Assembly: GCF_038404745.2 (NCBI RefSeq)
Contig: NZ_JAYKTT020000005.1
Span: 186,001 to 250,000 of the forward strand
DNA: 64,000 nucleotides
Direction of reading: 5' to 3'
Origin: Chlorogloeopsis sp038404745
GTDB taxonomy: Bacteria; Cyanobacteriota; Cyanobacteriia; Cyanobacteriales; Nostocaceae
Shown: positions 24,095 to 31,736 of the stretch, piece after piece
How the letters are laid out: each line of letters begins with the position of its first letter
Position numbering within the stretch: position 1 is the first letter of the stretch
Notes under the pieces: model-generated
Told to the model about the DNA's origin: nothing
The model's database searches: none
The model's input: the letters and a program-made list of their open reading frames with translations, nothing else
Position numbers and translations under genes: made by a program

Positions 24095-24215
24095 GAAGAG
24101 GACACAGGGACATGGGGACGCGGGGACACGCAGAATTGATCAGCATGTTCTTGCCCCTTGTCTACGCCAGTCGCTACAACGCGCTTAACCCGCAAGGGCA
24201 CTTACGCTCCCTTGT
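24095..24215. repeat. GGGGACACGG-type repeat plus mosaic module between nifK and its neighbour
   Basis: GGACACAGGGACATGGGGACGCGGGGACACG at 24098-24130 belongs to the coxB/nifE repeat type. It is followed by ACGCCAGTCGCTACAACGCG...CAAGGGC at 24165-24210, the module nearly identical to the reverse of 15196-15240. The two repeat types are thus adjacent here. Confidence 0.65.
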
Positions 24216-24283
24216 CTTCCCCTCCCCTTGTCCTCTTCTTTGCCCCTAATCCTTCATTGGCACGTTGCGAGTTGATGAGATTC

Positions 24284-25822
24284 TTAACGAATCAAATCAA
24301 AGGAGATATCGGTCTTACCTGCAATGTTGCTGCTGCGATCCAACTCATCAAGGATGGTGTTAACAATCCAGTTGAGTAAGTTCAAACCACCTTGGTAACC
24401 AAGTGTAGGATAGCGGTGTAGGTGGTGGCGATCAAATAGAGGATAACCAATACGTACCATTGGAATCTTGGTATCACGCCATAGGTACTTACCGTAGGAG
24501 TTACCGACGAAGAAATCTACAGGTTCGGTAAACAGCAAAGAGCGTAGATGCCACAAGTCTTTGCCAGTCCAAACAGTTGCTTGCTTACCGAAGGGGCTAG
24601 CGCTGAGGATTGCTTCCATTTCTTTCTTGAATTCCTCGTCACCGTTGTTGCAGAGGATGTGTACTGGTTCAGCACCCAATTCTAACAAGAAGCTAGTGAC
24701 GCTATAGATTAAATCTGGGTCACCGTAGATAGCGAACTTCTTGCCATGAATCCACGCGTAGGAGTCAGTCATGGCGTCAACCAAACGACCACGCTCATCT
24801 TCTAATTCTTGAGGAATGGGCTTACCGGTCATTTCAGATAAAGTCATCAAGAACTCGTCAGTACCTTTCACACCAAATGGGCGCAGGACTTTGGTTTGCT
24901 GTTTCCACTTAGTTCCAATGTATTCACGAGTTTTATTAGTAGTGTAGCGCTGTAGGGCAACGGTAGCTTCTGCATTAATAGAATCAGCAGCATCTTCCAG
25001 CTTTGTACCACCTGGGTACATATCATACTCACCAGTGTTGGGAGCATCCAGGTAGTCGCTGTTATCCGCTAAAACGGTGTAATCGATACCCATTAAACCC
25101 AACATCCGCTTTAATTCGCGGTTGTTACCAACATAGGTATCAAAACCAGGGATAAAGTTAATTTTGCCGTTGGTTTTGTCCTTCTTCTTACCTTCTGTCA
25201 AATTAGACAGAATCCCCTTCATCATGTTGTCGTAGCCAGTGGTGTGAGAGCCAACGAAACTGGGGGTGTGGGCAAAAGGTACTGGAAAATCTTGGGGAAT
25301 CGAACCAGCATTCTTAGCGTTAGTGATAAAAGCACCCAAGTCATCACCGATAACTTCTGCCATACAGGTGGTGCAGACGGCAATCATCTTGGGCTTGTAG
25401 AGTTGGTAAGAAACTTGCAAGCCTTCGATCATGTTGTTCAAACCACCGAACACGGCTGCATCTTCAGTCATTGAAGAAGACACGGCTGAGAATGGCTCTT
25501 TGTAGTGGCGGCTGAGGTGAGTACGGAAATAAGCAACGCAACCTTGAGAACCTTGAACAAAGGGTAAGGTGCCTTCAAAACCGACAGCAGCAAAAATAGC
25601 GCCTACGGGTTGGCAACCTTTAGCAGGGTTGACAGTTAATGCTTGACGGGCAAAGTTCTTTTCACGGTACTCCCAACCTTTTGTCCATTCAGAAACCCGT
25701 TGAACTTCTTCTGGTGAGTGTGCGCCTTCAAACTGCTCGTGCTTGTTCTTAAAGAGTTCTTGGTACTCTGGCTGTTGAAATAGTTGTACGTGATCTACGA
25801 TTTTTTCGGGATTCTGTGGCAT
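24284..25822 (-). CDS. nifK: Nitrogenase MoFe protein beta chain NifK
   Basis: A 512-residue subunit. The P-cluster ligands are C70 (KGCQPVGA), C95 (GSQGCVAYF) and C153 (CTTCMAEVIGDD). It forms the alpha2beta2 MoFe protein with NifD and carries half of each P-cluster that passes electrons to FeMo-co. The length is normal and the frame is intact. It is transcribed with nifD; 207 bp lie between, including a hairpin after nifD. Confidence 0.97.
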   Translation of the reverse strand: MPQNPEKIVDHVQLFQQPEYQELFKNKHEQFEGAHSPEEVQRVSEWTKGWEYREKNFARQALTVNPAKGCQPVGAIFAAVGFEGTLPFVQGSQGCVAYFRTHLSRHYKEPFSAVSSSMTEDAAVFGGLNNMIEGLQVSYQLYKPKMIAVCTTCMAEVIGDDLGAFITNAKNAGSIPQDFPVPFAHTPSFVGSHTTGYDNMMKGILSNLTEGKKKDKTNGKINFIPGFDTYVGNNRELKRMLGLMGIDYTVLADNSDYLDAPNTGEYDMYPGGTKLEDAADSINAEATVALQRYTTNKTREYIGTKWKQQTKVLRPFGVKGTDEFLMTLSEMTGKPIPQELEDERGRLVDAMTDSYAWIHGKKFAIYGDPDLIYSVTSFLLELGAEPVHILCNNGDEEFKKEMEAILSASPFGKQATVWTGKDLWHLRSLLFTEPVDFFVGNSYGKYLWRDTKIPMVRIGYPLFDRHHLHRYPTLGYQGGLNLLNWIVNTILDELDRSSNIAGKTDISFDLIR

Positions 25823-26029
25823 TTGTGTATCTCTCTATTGCTTGCTGAATGGGTGATGGTGGGTGAGCAGTGCGGGGATAGCCGAGGGGTCGAATCCCGG
25901 AGGGAGTTACGAGTGGTGAATGATGAATAATGAATGAAACCAATTATTCCATCCAGCATTCAGCATTCATCATTCTTCCCTTTGTAGCTGGGGTGTAAAC
26001 CCCAGGCTATCCATCTATTTCCCTTTGAA
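25823..26029. repeat. nifD-nifK spacer with direct repeats
   Basis: Contains GAATGATGAATAATGAATG-type repeats (25917-25934) complementary to CATTCAGCATTCATCATTC at 25957-25976, giving a potential stem. GGGGTCGAATCCCGG at 25880 is a local palindrome without tRNA structure. Confidence 0.5.
25985..26008 (-). terminator. Hairpin after nifD, partial terminator or processing stem
   Basis: CTGGGGT-GTAA-ACCCCAG is a perfect 7-bp stem with a 4-base loop, 25 bp beyond the nifD stop. There is no U-run, so readthrough to nifK is expected. It may protect the 3' end of the nifHD message. Confidence 0.5.
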
Positions 26030-27520
26030 CTAGGCAGCGTTAGCCTTCGCTACGGACTTTTTCCAAGGAGTGCCTACTAAGCTCCAAGTGGGGCTGTTAA
26101 GAGCCAAATCCATGTCACGAGCAAAAACTGCGAAGCCGTCGTAACCGTGGTAAGGGCCGGAGTAATCCCAAGAGTGCATTTGACGGAAAGGCAAGCCCAT
26201 CTTCTGGAACACGTACTTCTCTTTGATACCAGAGGCAATTAAATCGGGTTTCTTAGCCTTAACAAATTCCTCGAATTCGTAGGCGGTAACGTCGTCGTAG
26301 ATGATAGTAGCGTTGTCGATGTAGTGGGTTGTGCGCTTATAGTCGTCGTTGTGAGCGAATTCGTAGCCAGTACCAATTACTTTAATACCCAAGTCTTCAA
26401 AAGCGGGAACAACGTGACGAGGACGCAGACCGCCAACATACAGCATGACTGTATTGCCTTCAAGGCGAGGACGAAACTTCTCGACGATCGCATTCATTGC
26501 CGGTGTGTACTTAGCGATCACCTTCTCGGCATTTTCTTGGATCTTGGAGTCAAATTTAGCAGCAATCTCACGCAGAGATGCAGCAATTTTGGTAGGGCCG
26601 AAGAAGTTGAATTCCATCCAAGGCATACCATAGGCTTCTTCCAAACTACGGCAGATGTAGTTCATCGAGCGGTAGCAGTGGATGAGAACTAATTTAGCTG
26701 CTGGCCCTTGGATCAACTCGTTGAGAGTACCATCACCAGACCACTGGGCAACAACACGCAAGCCCATTTCTTCTAATAACATCCGGCTTGCCCAAGCATC
26801 ACCACCGATATTGTAGTCACCGATTAGTGCTACATCATATGGCCCTGGCTCGAAGTCGATTTTATTTTCTTTCTTCGCTTTATCAAATTGGGGGAAGATC
26901 CAATCACGGATAGCGTCGTTAGCAATGTGGTGACCGAGAGATTGAGAAACACCTCGGAAACCTTCGCAACGCAGAGGTACTACAGGTTTACCAATTTGTT
27001 TAGCAGCTTTCTTAGCTACGGCTTCGATGTCATCTCCAATCAGACCAATGGGACATTCTGATTGAATTGAGACACCACGGTTGAGGGGGAAGAGTTCTTC
27101 AATTTCTTCGATCATTTTGGTGAGTTTTTTATCACCACCAAAGACGATATCCCGCTCTTGGAAGTCGGAGGTGAAGTGCATGGTACCGAAGGAATCGACG
27201 CCAGTTACACCGACATAATAGTTACGACGACCAGACCAAGACCAGTAACCACAACCAACAGGCCCGTGGCTAATGTGGATCATGTCCTTAATCGGCCCCC
27301 AGACTACACCCTTAGAACCTGCATAGGCACAACCACGAGCGGTCATTACACCAGGAACAGATTTGATGTTAGACTTAACACCGCAATCAGCCTTGCCTTC
27401 TTCGTGAACGTTGAGGTGTTTTTCGCGCTTTTTGCGAGATTTTTCGGGGTAGGCTTGGAGAACTTCTTTAATTAGTTCTTTGTGTTCTTCTACAATATTC
27501 TTGTTTTCTGGAGGTGTCAT
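26030..27520 (-). CDS. nifD: Nitrogenase MoFe protein alpha chain NifD, uninterrupted
   Basis: A 496-residue subunit with P-cluster ligands C64, C90 and C156, and FeMo-co ligands C282 (LIHCYRSMNY) and H449 (RQMHSWDYSGP). It carries the dinitrogen-reducing cofactor. The reading frame is continuous, so no programmed excision element (as in Anabaena nifD) is present. Its ATG is 171 bp after nifH. Confidence 0.97.
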   Translation of the reverse strand: MTPPENKNIVEEHKELIKEVLQAYPEKSRKKREKHLNVHEEGKADCGVKSNIKSVPGVMTARGCAYAGSKGVVWGPIKDMIHISHGPVGCGYWSWSGRRNYYVGVTGVDSFGTMHFTSDFQERDIVFGGDKKLTKMIEEIEELFPLNRGVSIQSECPIGLIGDDIEAVAKKAAKQIGKPVVPLRCEGFRGVSQSLGHHIANDAIRDWIFPQFDKAKKENKIDFEPGPYDVALIGDYNIGGDAWASRMLLEEMGLRVVAQWSGDGTLNELIQGPAAKLVLIHCYRSMNYICRSLEEAYGMPWMEFNFFGPTKIAASLREIAAKFDSKIQENAEKVIAKYTPAMNAIVEKFRPRLEGNTVMLYVGGLRPRHVVPAFEDLGIKVIGTGYEFAHNDDYKRTTHYIDNATIIYDDVTAYEFEEFVKAKKPDLIASGIKEKYVFQKMGLPFRQMHSWDYSGPYHGYDGFAVFARDMDLALNSPTWSLVGTPWKKSVAKANAA

Positions 27521-27591
27521 AGTCTGCCTCGATTACTCTTAACGGATCGGGAAATAGAAGGATGGAAGTGAGAATAGAGAAGAGGGGAGGA

Positions 27592-27666
27592 GAAGGATGA
27601 AGGTTGAAGGCTGAAGGCTGAAATGAAGGGAGAATTTCATACTTCATACTTCACACTTCACACTTT
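27592..27666 (-). repeat. GAAGGCTGAAGG/CTTCATACTTCACA repeats in the nifH-nifD gap
   Basis: Purine-rich GAAGGAT, GAAGGTT, GAAGGCT heptamers (27592-27633) are followed by pyrimidine-rich CTTCATA and CTTCACA heptamers (27636-27666). The two runs are partly complementary and can form a long imperfect stem in the transcript, placed where nifH messages commonly end. Confidence 0.6.
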
Positions 27667-27691
27667 CCTTATCTCCTGATTACGGTATTAG

Positions 27692-28579
27692 CTATTTGCT
27701 GGTAGCTTCAGCAGGCTTACCGATGATTTCAGCGTGCTTGGTATCGTCGTCGAGGATACCGTATTCAATCAACAATGCTTCTAGATCGTCCATTTCCATT
27801 GGTGTGGGAATGGTGAGTTTATCGTTGTTGATGATCTTCTTAGCTAGTGCGCGGTATTCTTGAGATTGGTTACTGTCGGGTGCGTACTCGTTAACGGTCA
27901 TACGACGCAATTCTGCGTGTTGAACGATGTTGTCACGAGGTACGAAGTGAATCATCTGGGTGTTGAGTCTTTCAGCCAGGTTTTCGATCAATTCGGCTTC
28001 ACGGTCAACTTTACGGCTGTTACAAATCAAACCACCCAAACGCACACCACCAGAGTGAGCGTACTTAAGAATACCACGAGCGATGTTGTTAGCAGCATAC
28101 ATCGCCATCATTTCACCGGAGGTAACAATGTAGATTTCTTGTGCTTTACCTTCACGGATAGGCATAGCAAAACCACCGCAGACAACGTCACCCAACACGT
28201 CGTAAGATACGAAGTCTAAGTCTTGGTAAGCACCGTTTTCTTCCAAAAAGTTGATGGCGGTGATGATACCACGACCAGCGCAGCCTACACCAGGCTCAGG
28301 GCCACCAGACTCCACGCACTTCACGCCACGGAAACCGGTGAGCATTACTTCTTCGAGTTCTAAGTCTTCTACTGCGCCGCGCTCTGCGGCGAGGTGTAAC
28401 ACGGTGGTTTGAGCTTTACTGTGCAGCATCAAACGGGTAGAGTCAGCTTTGGGGTCACAACCTACGATCATAATGCGCTGACCCATTTCTGCCATCGCAG
28501 CTAGGGTATTTTGGGAGGTGGTAGATTTACCGATACCGCCTTTACCGTAGAATGCGATCTGTCTGATATTCTCAGTCAT
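27692..28579 (-). CDS. nifH: Nitrogenase Fe protein (dinitrogenase reductase) NifH
   Basis: A 295-residue homodimer-forming ATPase. P-loop GKGGIGKS (12-19) and [4Fe-4S] ligands C100 and C134 are intact, and R103 corresponds to the arginine that can be ADP-ribosylated in some bacteria. It transfers electrons from FdxH to NifDK with ATP hydrolysis and also helps in FeMo-co assembly. A 252-bp gap to nifU probably holds its own promoter; I could not identify an NtcA site there. Confidence 0.98.
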   Translation of the reverse strand: MTENIRQIAFYGKGGIGKSTTSQNTLAAMAEMGQRIMIVGCDPKADSTRLMLHSKAQTTVLHLAAERGAVEDLELEEVMLTGFRGVKCVESGGPEPGVGCAGRGIITAINFLEENGAYQDLDFVSYDVLGDVVCGGFAMPIREGKAQEIYIVTSGEMMAMYAANNIARGILKYAHSGGVRLGGLICNSRKVDREAELIENLAERLNTQMIHFVPRDNIVQHAELRRMTVNEYAPDSNQSQEYRALAKKIINNDKLTIPTPMEMDDLEALLIEYGILDDDTKHAEIIGKPAEATSK

Positions 28580-28831
28580 GATTAATGTTTCTCCTGCTAT
28601 TGGTTTGGTGGGTAATCGAGTATTTGTTTTAGAGGTTCACGTTGATTGGGTCAGCAGTGACCGCTTGATAGAACGTCGCCGGTGGTTAAGGTGGCGATCG
28701 CTCTACCACAAAAACAGTTGGAATGTTCAGCATATTTGTCCTTTGTCATTTGTTCTTTGTCATTTGTCCTTGTGTCATTTGCTAATGACCAATGACTAAT
28801 GTACAGACGCGATTAATCGCGTCTGTACTAA
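28580..28831. promoter_or_regulatory. nifH upstream region
   Basis: 252 bp containing TCATTTG-type repeats (28738-28775), the perfect palindrome at 28801-28828 and one HIP1 site near 28698. The nifH promoter is presumably here, as nifH usually has a strong start site. No GTA-N8-TAC motif was found, so control may be indirect. Confidence 0.35.
28801..28828. repeat. 28-bp perfect palindrome after nifU
   Basis: GTACAGACGCGATT followed directly by its exact complement AATCGCGTCTGTAC. It lies 4 bp beyond the nifU stop and may act as a terminator. The 20-bp core AGACGCGATTAATCGCGTCT occurs again at 44703-44722. Confidence 0.8.
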
Positions 28832-29716
28832 CTAAACTGCTTCAACGACAATGTCTTGGCTGACGCGATCGCGCAATCTGGATTCGATCGCAATCTTGAG
28901 TGTGGCGGTGCTGCTTGAACAAGAACCACAAGCACCTTGCAGTATTACTTTGACGCGATCACCTTCTACGTCGTACAGTTCCACATCTCCCCCGTCGGCA
29001 ATCAAAACGGGTCTGACTTCCTCATCTAGTACTCTTTGAATAAGAGCAATTTTTTGCACTGATGTCAATTTCTTTGCAGATGTCTGTCCATTGGTGTTGG
29101 GGGAAGCACTGACAAGGGTAACGGCTTGTTGTTGCACGGATGCAATAATGTCATCGATATTTGCCAAACACGATCCGCATCCGCCACCTGCTTTGACGTA
29201 GTTTGTTACATCTTCGGCAGTAGTAAGGTTATTTTCAACAATTACGCGCCGGATTTTTGACTCGCTGATGCCAAAGCAGGTGCAAATTAGCGCTCCTTCG
29301 TCATCGTCGTCATGAGCTTCTCGCTTGATACCCCGGTAATTATAAATAGCTGATAAGAGCGCTTCTTGTCCCATTACCGAGCAGTGCATCTTTGCTTCTG
29401 GCAGTCCGCCAAGATGGCTGGCAATATCTTTATTAGTAACTTTTAGAGCTTCATCTAAGGTTTTACCCTGAATTAGCTCGATCAGAGCTTCAGAAGAAGC
29501 GATCGCACTAGTACAACCAAAGGTTTGAAAGCGAGCGTCGAGGATTGTTTCGGTGTCTTGCTCAACCTTAAGGTGCAGTCTGAGGGCGTCTCCGCAAGCA
29601 ATGCTACCTACGTCACCAACAGCAACTTTAACTCCTGGTTCACCCTTGTCTTCTATTACTCCCTGATGTTTGGGATTGTAGAACAAGTCCAATACCTTAT
29701 CTGTGTAGTCCCACAT
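28832..29716 (-). CDS. nifU: Fe-S cluster scaffold NifU
   Basis: A 294-residue three-domain scaffold. The IscU-like domain has C41, C68 and C112; the central [2Fe-2S] domain has C145, C147, C180 and C183; the Nfu domain has C263 and C266. It builds Fe-S clusters with sulfur from NifS for nitrogenase components. The gene is immediately downstream of nifS, with a 133-bp gap containing CCCCTAG repeats. Confidence 0.97.
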   Translation of the reverse strand: MWDYTDKVLDLFYNPKHQGVIEDKGEPGVKVAVGDVGSIACGDALRLHLKVEQDTETILDARFQTFGCTSAIASSEALIELIQGKTLDEALKVTNKDIASHLGGLPEAKMHCSVMGQEALLSAIYNYRGIKREAHDDDDEGALICTCFGISESKIRRVIVENNLTTAEDVTNYVKAGGGCGSCLANIDDIIASVQQQAVTLVSASPNTNGQTSAKKLTSVQKIALIQRVLDEEVRPVLIADGGDVELYDVEGDRVKVILQGACGSCSSSTATLKIAIESRLRDRVSQDIVVEAV

Positions 29717-29849
29717 AGCCTATTTTGGATTTTGGATACTTCGACAAGCTCAGTACAAGTTTTGAATTTTGGATCGGGGATCGGGGGATTGGGAGAAATT
29801 TTTATTTACATTCCCCTTGTCTCCCCTTCCTCTTTCTAGCCCCTAGTCT
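29717..29849. repeat. Repeats in the nifS-nifU gap
   Basis: A copy of ACTTCGACAAGCTCAGT (29738-29754), TTTTGGAT repeats, and AGCCCCTAGTCTCTAGCCCCTAGCCCC (29838-29866, running into the nifS stop region). The last unit type is shared with the nifX-nifN gap. Confidence 0.55.
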
Positions 29850-31064
29850 CTAGCCCCTAGCCCCTATTACTGCTTGCTCTTGCTCTTGCAGCCAAGCAGC
29901 TTCATCATTCTTAAAGGGTGAGAGGGCACGCAGATGCTCGACAATACCGGGCATTACCTCCAGCACAGTATCTATTTCAGCGTTTGTTGTGTAGCGAGAA
30001 AGACTGAAGCGAATCGAGCCGTGCAAAATTGTGTAAGGTATGCCCATTGCCCGCAGTACGTGGGAAGGTTCTAGAGAGCCAGAGCTACAAGCAGAACCAG
30101 ACGAAGCACAGATGCCGTGTTTGTTCAGGTGGAGGAGAATTGCTTCACCTTCGATATACTTGAAACCGATATTGGTGGTGTTGGGCAATCTCTGCGTAGA
30201 ATGACCGTTAACTTCACAGTCGGGAATTGTGGCGATGATAGTTTGTTCTAGGCGATCGCGCAGTTTCTTTTCTCTAGCAGTTGCTTCTTCTATATGTAGT
30301 GATTCTAATTCTGCTGCTTTACCTAAACCGACAATTCCCGGTACATTTTGTGTTCCCGAACGGCGTCCGCGTTCTTGTCCACCACCAATTAACATCGGGC
30401 GGAATCTCACACCACGTCGCACATACAAAGCACCAATTCCTTTGGGTGCATGAATCTTATGACCGGACATGGTTAACATATCAACGGTGCTAGCCTTCAT
30501 ATTCATCGGAATTTTACCGACTGCTTGCACCGCATCGACGTGGAAGAGAGCGCCATGCTCTTTTACCCGCATCCCAATTTGTTCAATTGGGAATACCACA
30601 CCAGTTTCGTTGTTCGCATACATAATCGACACCAGGGCGGTGTTACCTGTTATTGCGGCTTCCAATTCATTAAGATCTAACTGTCCCTGGCGGTTTACCG
30701 ATAGATAAGTAACGGTGTAACCTTGGTTTTCTAGTTGTTTACACAAAGTCAGCACCGCAGGGTGTTCGACTTGGGTGGTAATAATGTGTTGCTTTTGCGG
30801 TTGTGCTAATAGTGCAGCTCGAATCGCGGCGTTATCTCCTTCCGTACCACCACTTGTAAAAATAACTTCTGATTCGTCTGCACCAAGTAGGGCTGCGACT
30901 TGTTCTCTTGCTTGGTTGACTACTCTGCTAACTTGTCCACCAAAGCTGTGCATACTAGAGGGATTGCCATAATAATCCGTCAAGTATGGCAGCATCGCCT
31001 CTACAACTTCTGGATCTACTTTAGTGGTGGCATTATTGTCGAGATAAATACAATTCTTTTGCAT
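29850..31064 (-). CDS. nifS: Cysteine desulfurase NifS
   Basis: A 404-residue class V PLP enzyme. The cofactor lysine is K203 (MSGHKIHAPKG) and the catalytic cysteine is C326 in SSGSACSSGS. It releases sulfur from cysteine and passes persulfide to NifU. The C-terminus extends slightly past the usual end into an Ala/Gln-rich tail near repeat DNA. It lies between fdxN and nifU. Confidence 0.97.
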   Translation of the reverse strand: MQKNCIYLDNNATTKVDPEVVEAMLPYLTDYYGNPSSMHSFGGQVSRVVNQAREQVAALLGADESEVIFTSGGTEGDNAAIRAALLAQPQKQHIITTQVEHPAVLTLCKQLENQGYTVTYLSVNRQGQLDLNELEAAITGNTALVSIMYANNETGVVFPIEQIGMRVKEHGALFHVDAVQAVGKIPMNMKASTVDMLTMSGHKIHAPKGIGALYVRRGVRFRPMLIGGGQERGRRSGTQNVPGIVGLGKAAELESLHIEEATAREKKLRDRLEQTIIATIPDCEVNGHSTQRLPNTTNIGFKYIEGEAILLHLNKHGICASSGSACSSGSLEPSHVLRAMGIPYTILHGSIRFSLSRYTTNAEIDTVLEVMPGIVEHLRALSPFKNDEAAWLQEQEQAVIGARG

Positions 31065-31119
31065 TGCTCCAATTCTCTATAACAAGAGCCAAAAACTTTA
31101 GATTTTTCTTTTAGCTAAC

Positions 31120-31215
31120 AGTGTGATGAAGGAGAACAGGGAAGGGGAGAGTGAGGGAGTGGAGAGTGGGAAGAATTCTTCTCCGTGTCCCCTTGTCTTC
31201 ATGTCCCCCCTTCCT
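31120..31215. repeat. Purine-rich/CCCCTTGTC repeats between fdxN and nifS
   Basis: GGAGAACAGGGAAGGGGAGAGTGAGGGAGTGGAG is followed by CCGTGTCCCCTTGTCTTCATGTCCCCCC. The two halves are complementary, and the second resembles the CCCCGTGTC element of coxB and nifE. Confidence 0.5.
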
Positions 31216-31240
31216 CTTCAAGTGTCTCTAATCCCAAACT

Positions 31241-31582
31241 TTACGCCACTTGTTGCTGATGCTTTTTTAATTGTTCGGAGAATTTCTGAGAATAAAGTTT
31301 ATACCAATTCTCCCAATAATCTGGTTTTTTAGTTAATTTTGCAATCAGGCGATTATAAGTGTTAAACCAGTTTTCCCAATAATCGGTTGTAATTTTAATG
31401 CAGCCATTGCCCGTGGGACAACTAGCTTTGCACTGAGGTACAGTATGGATACTATCAACGCAGTTTGTACAAAGATTGGGATCAATCCAAAGATGATTTT
31501 CAACCATTTTGATTGCGCCGGTAGGACATACAGACTGACAAAGCTTACAGGAAATGCACTCGCTGGTTATTTGATAAACCAT
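31241..31582 (-). CDS. fdxN: nif-linked 2[4Fe-4S] ferredoxin FdxN, uninterrupted
   Basis: A 113-residue bacterial-type ferredoxin. The clusters are CISCKLCQSVCP and CTNCVDSIHTVPQCKASCP. The second cluster has the long insertion typical of nif-linked FdxN. It is thought to supply electrons to NifB during cofactor synthesis. The reading frame is continuous, so no fdxN element interrupts it. It follows nifB by 154 bp. Confidence 0.95.
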   Translation of the reverse strand: MVYQITSECISCKLCQSVCPTGAIKMVENHLWIDPNLCTNCVDSIHTVPQCKASCPTGNGCIKITTDYWENWFNTYNRLIAKLTKKPDYWENWYKLYSQKFSEQLKKHQQQVA

Positions 31583-31736
31583 GATGATCCTCCATAAAAG
31601 AGAACAAATTGAGGATTAGGTACTGGGTAATGAGTGCTAGATAATTATTTGGTAATGGCTAGTAGTTAGTGGATAGTGGTTAGTGGAAATTTGACTAATT
31701 ACCAACAACTATCTAATAACTACTAACTAATAACTA
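31583..31736. repeat. TAGTTAGTGG/AACTACTAAC repeats between nifB and fdxN
   Basis: GGCTAGTAGTTAGTGGATAGTGGTTAGTGG (31655-31685) and complementary CCAACAACTATCTAATAACTACTAACTAATAACTACTAG (31702-31740). They can fold into one long stem directly before the nifB stop region in DNA order, i.e. just after nifB in the transcript. Confidence 0.55.

Noticed and set aside
25875..25915. T-loop-like GGGGTCGAATCCCGG suggesting a tRNA
   Set aside because: No acceptor, D or anticodon stems can be formed around it; it is a short local palindrome in the nifD-nifK spacer.
26030..27520. Search for an excision element or xisA-type recombinase in nifD
   Set aside because: The nifD frame is continuous with all cluster ligands present, and no recombinase gene is in the window.
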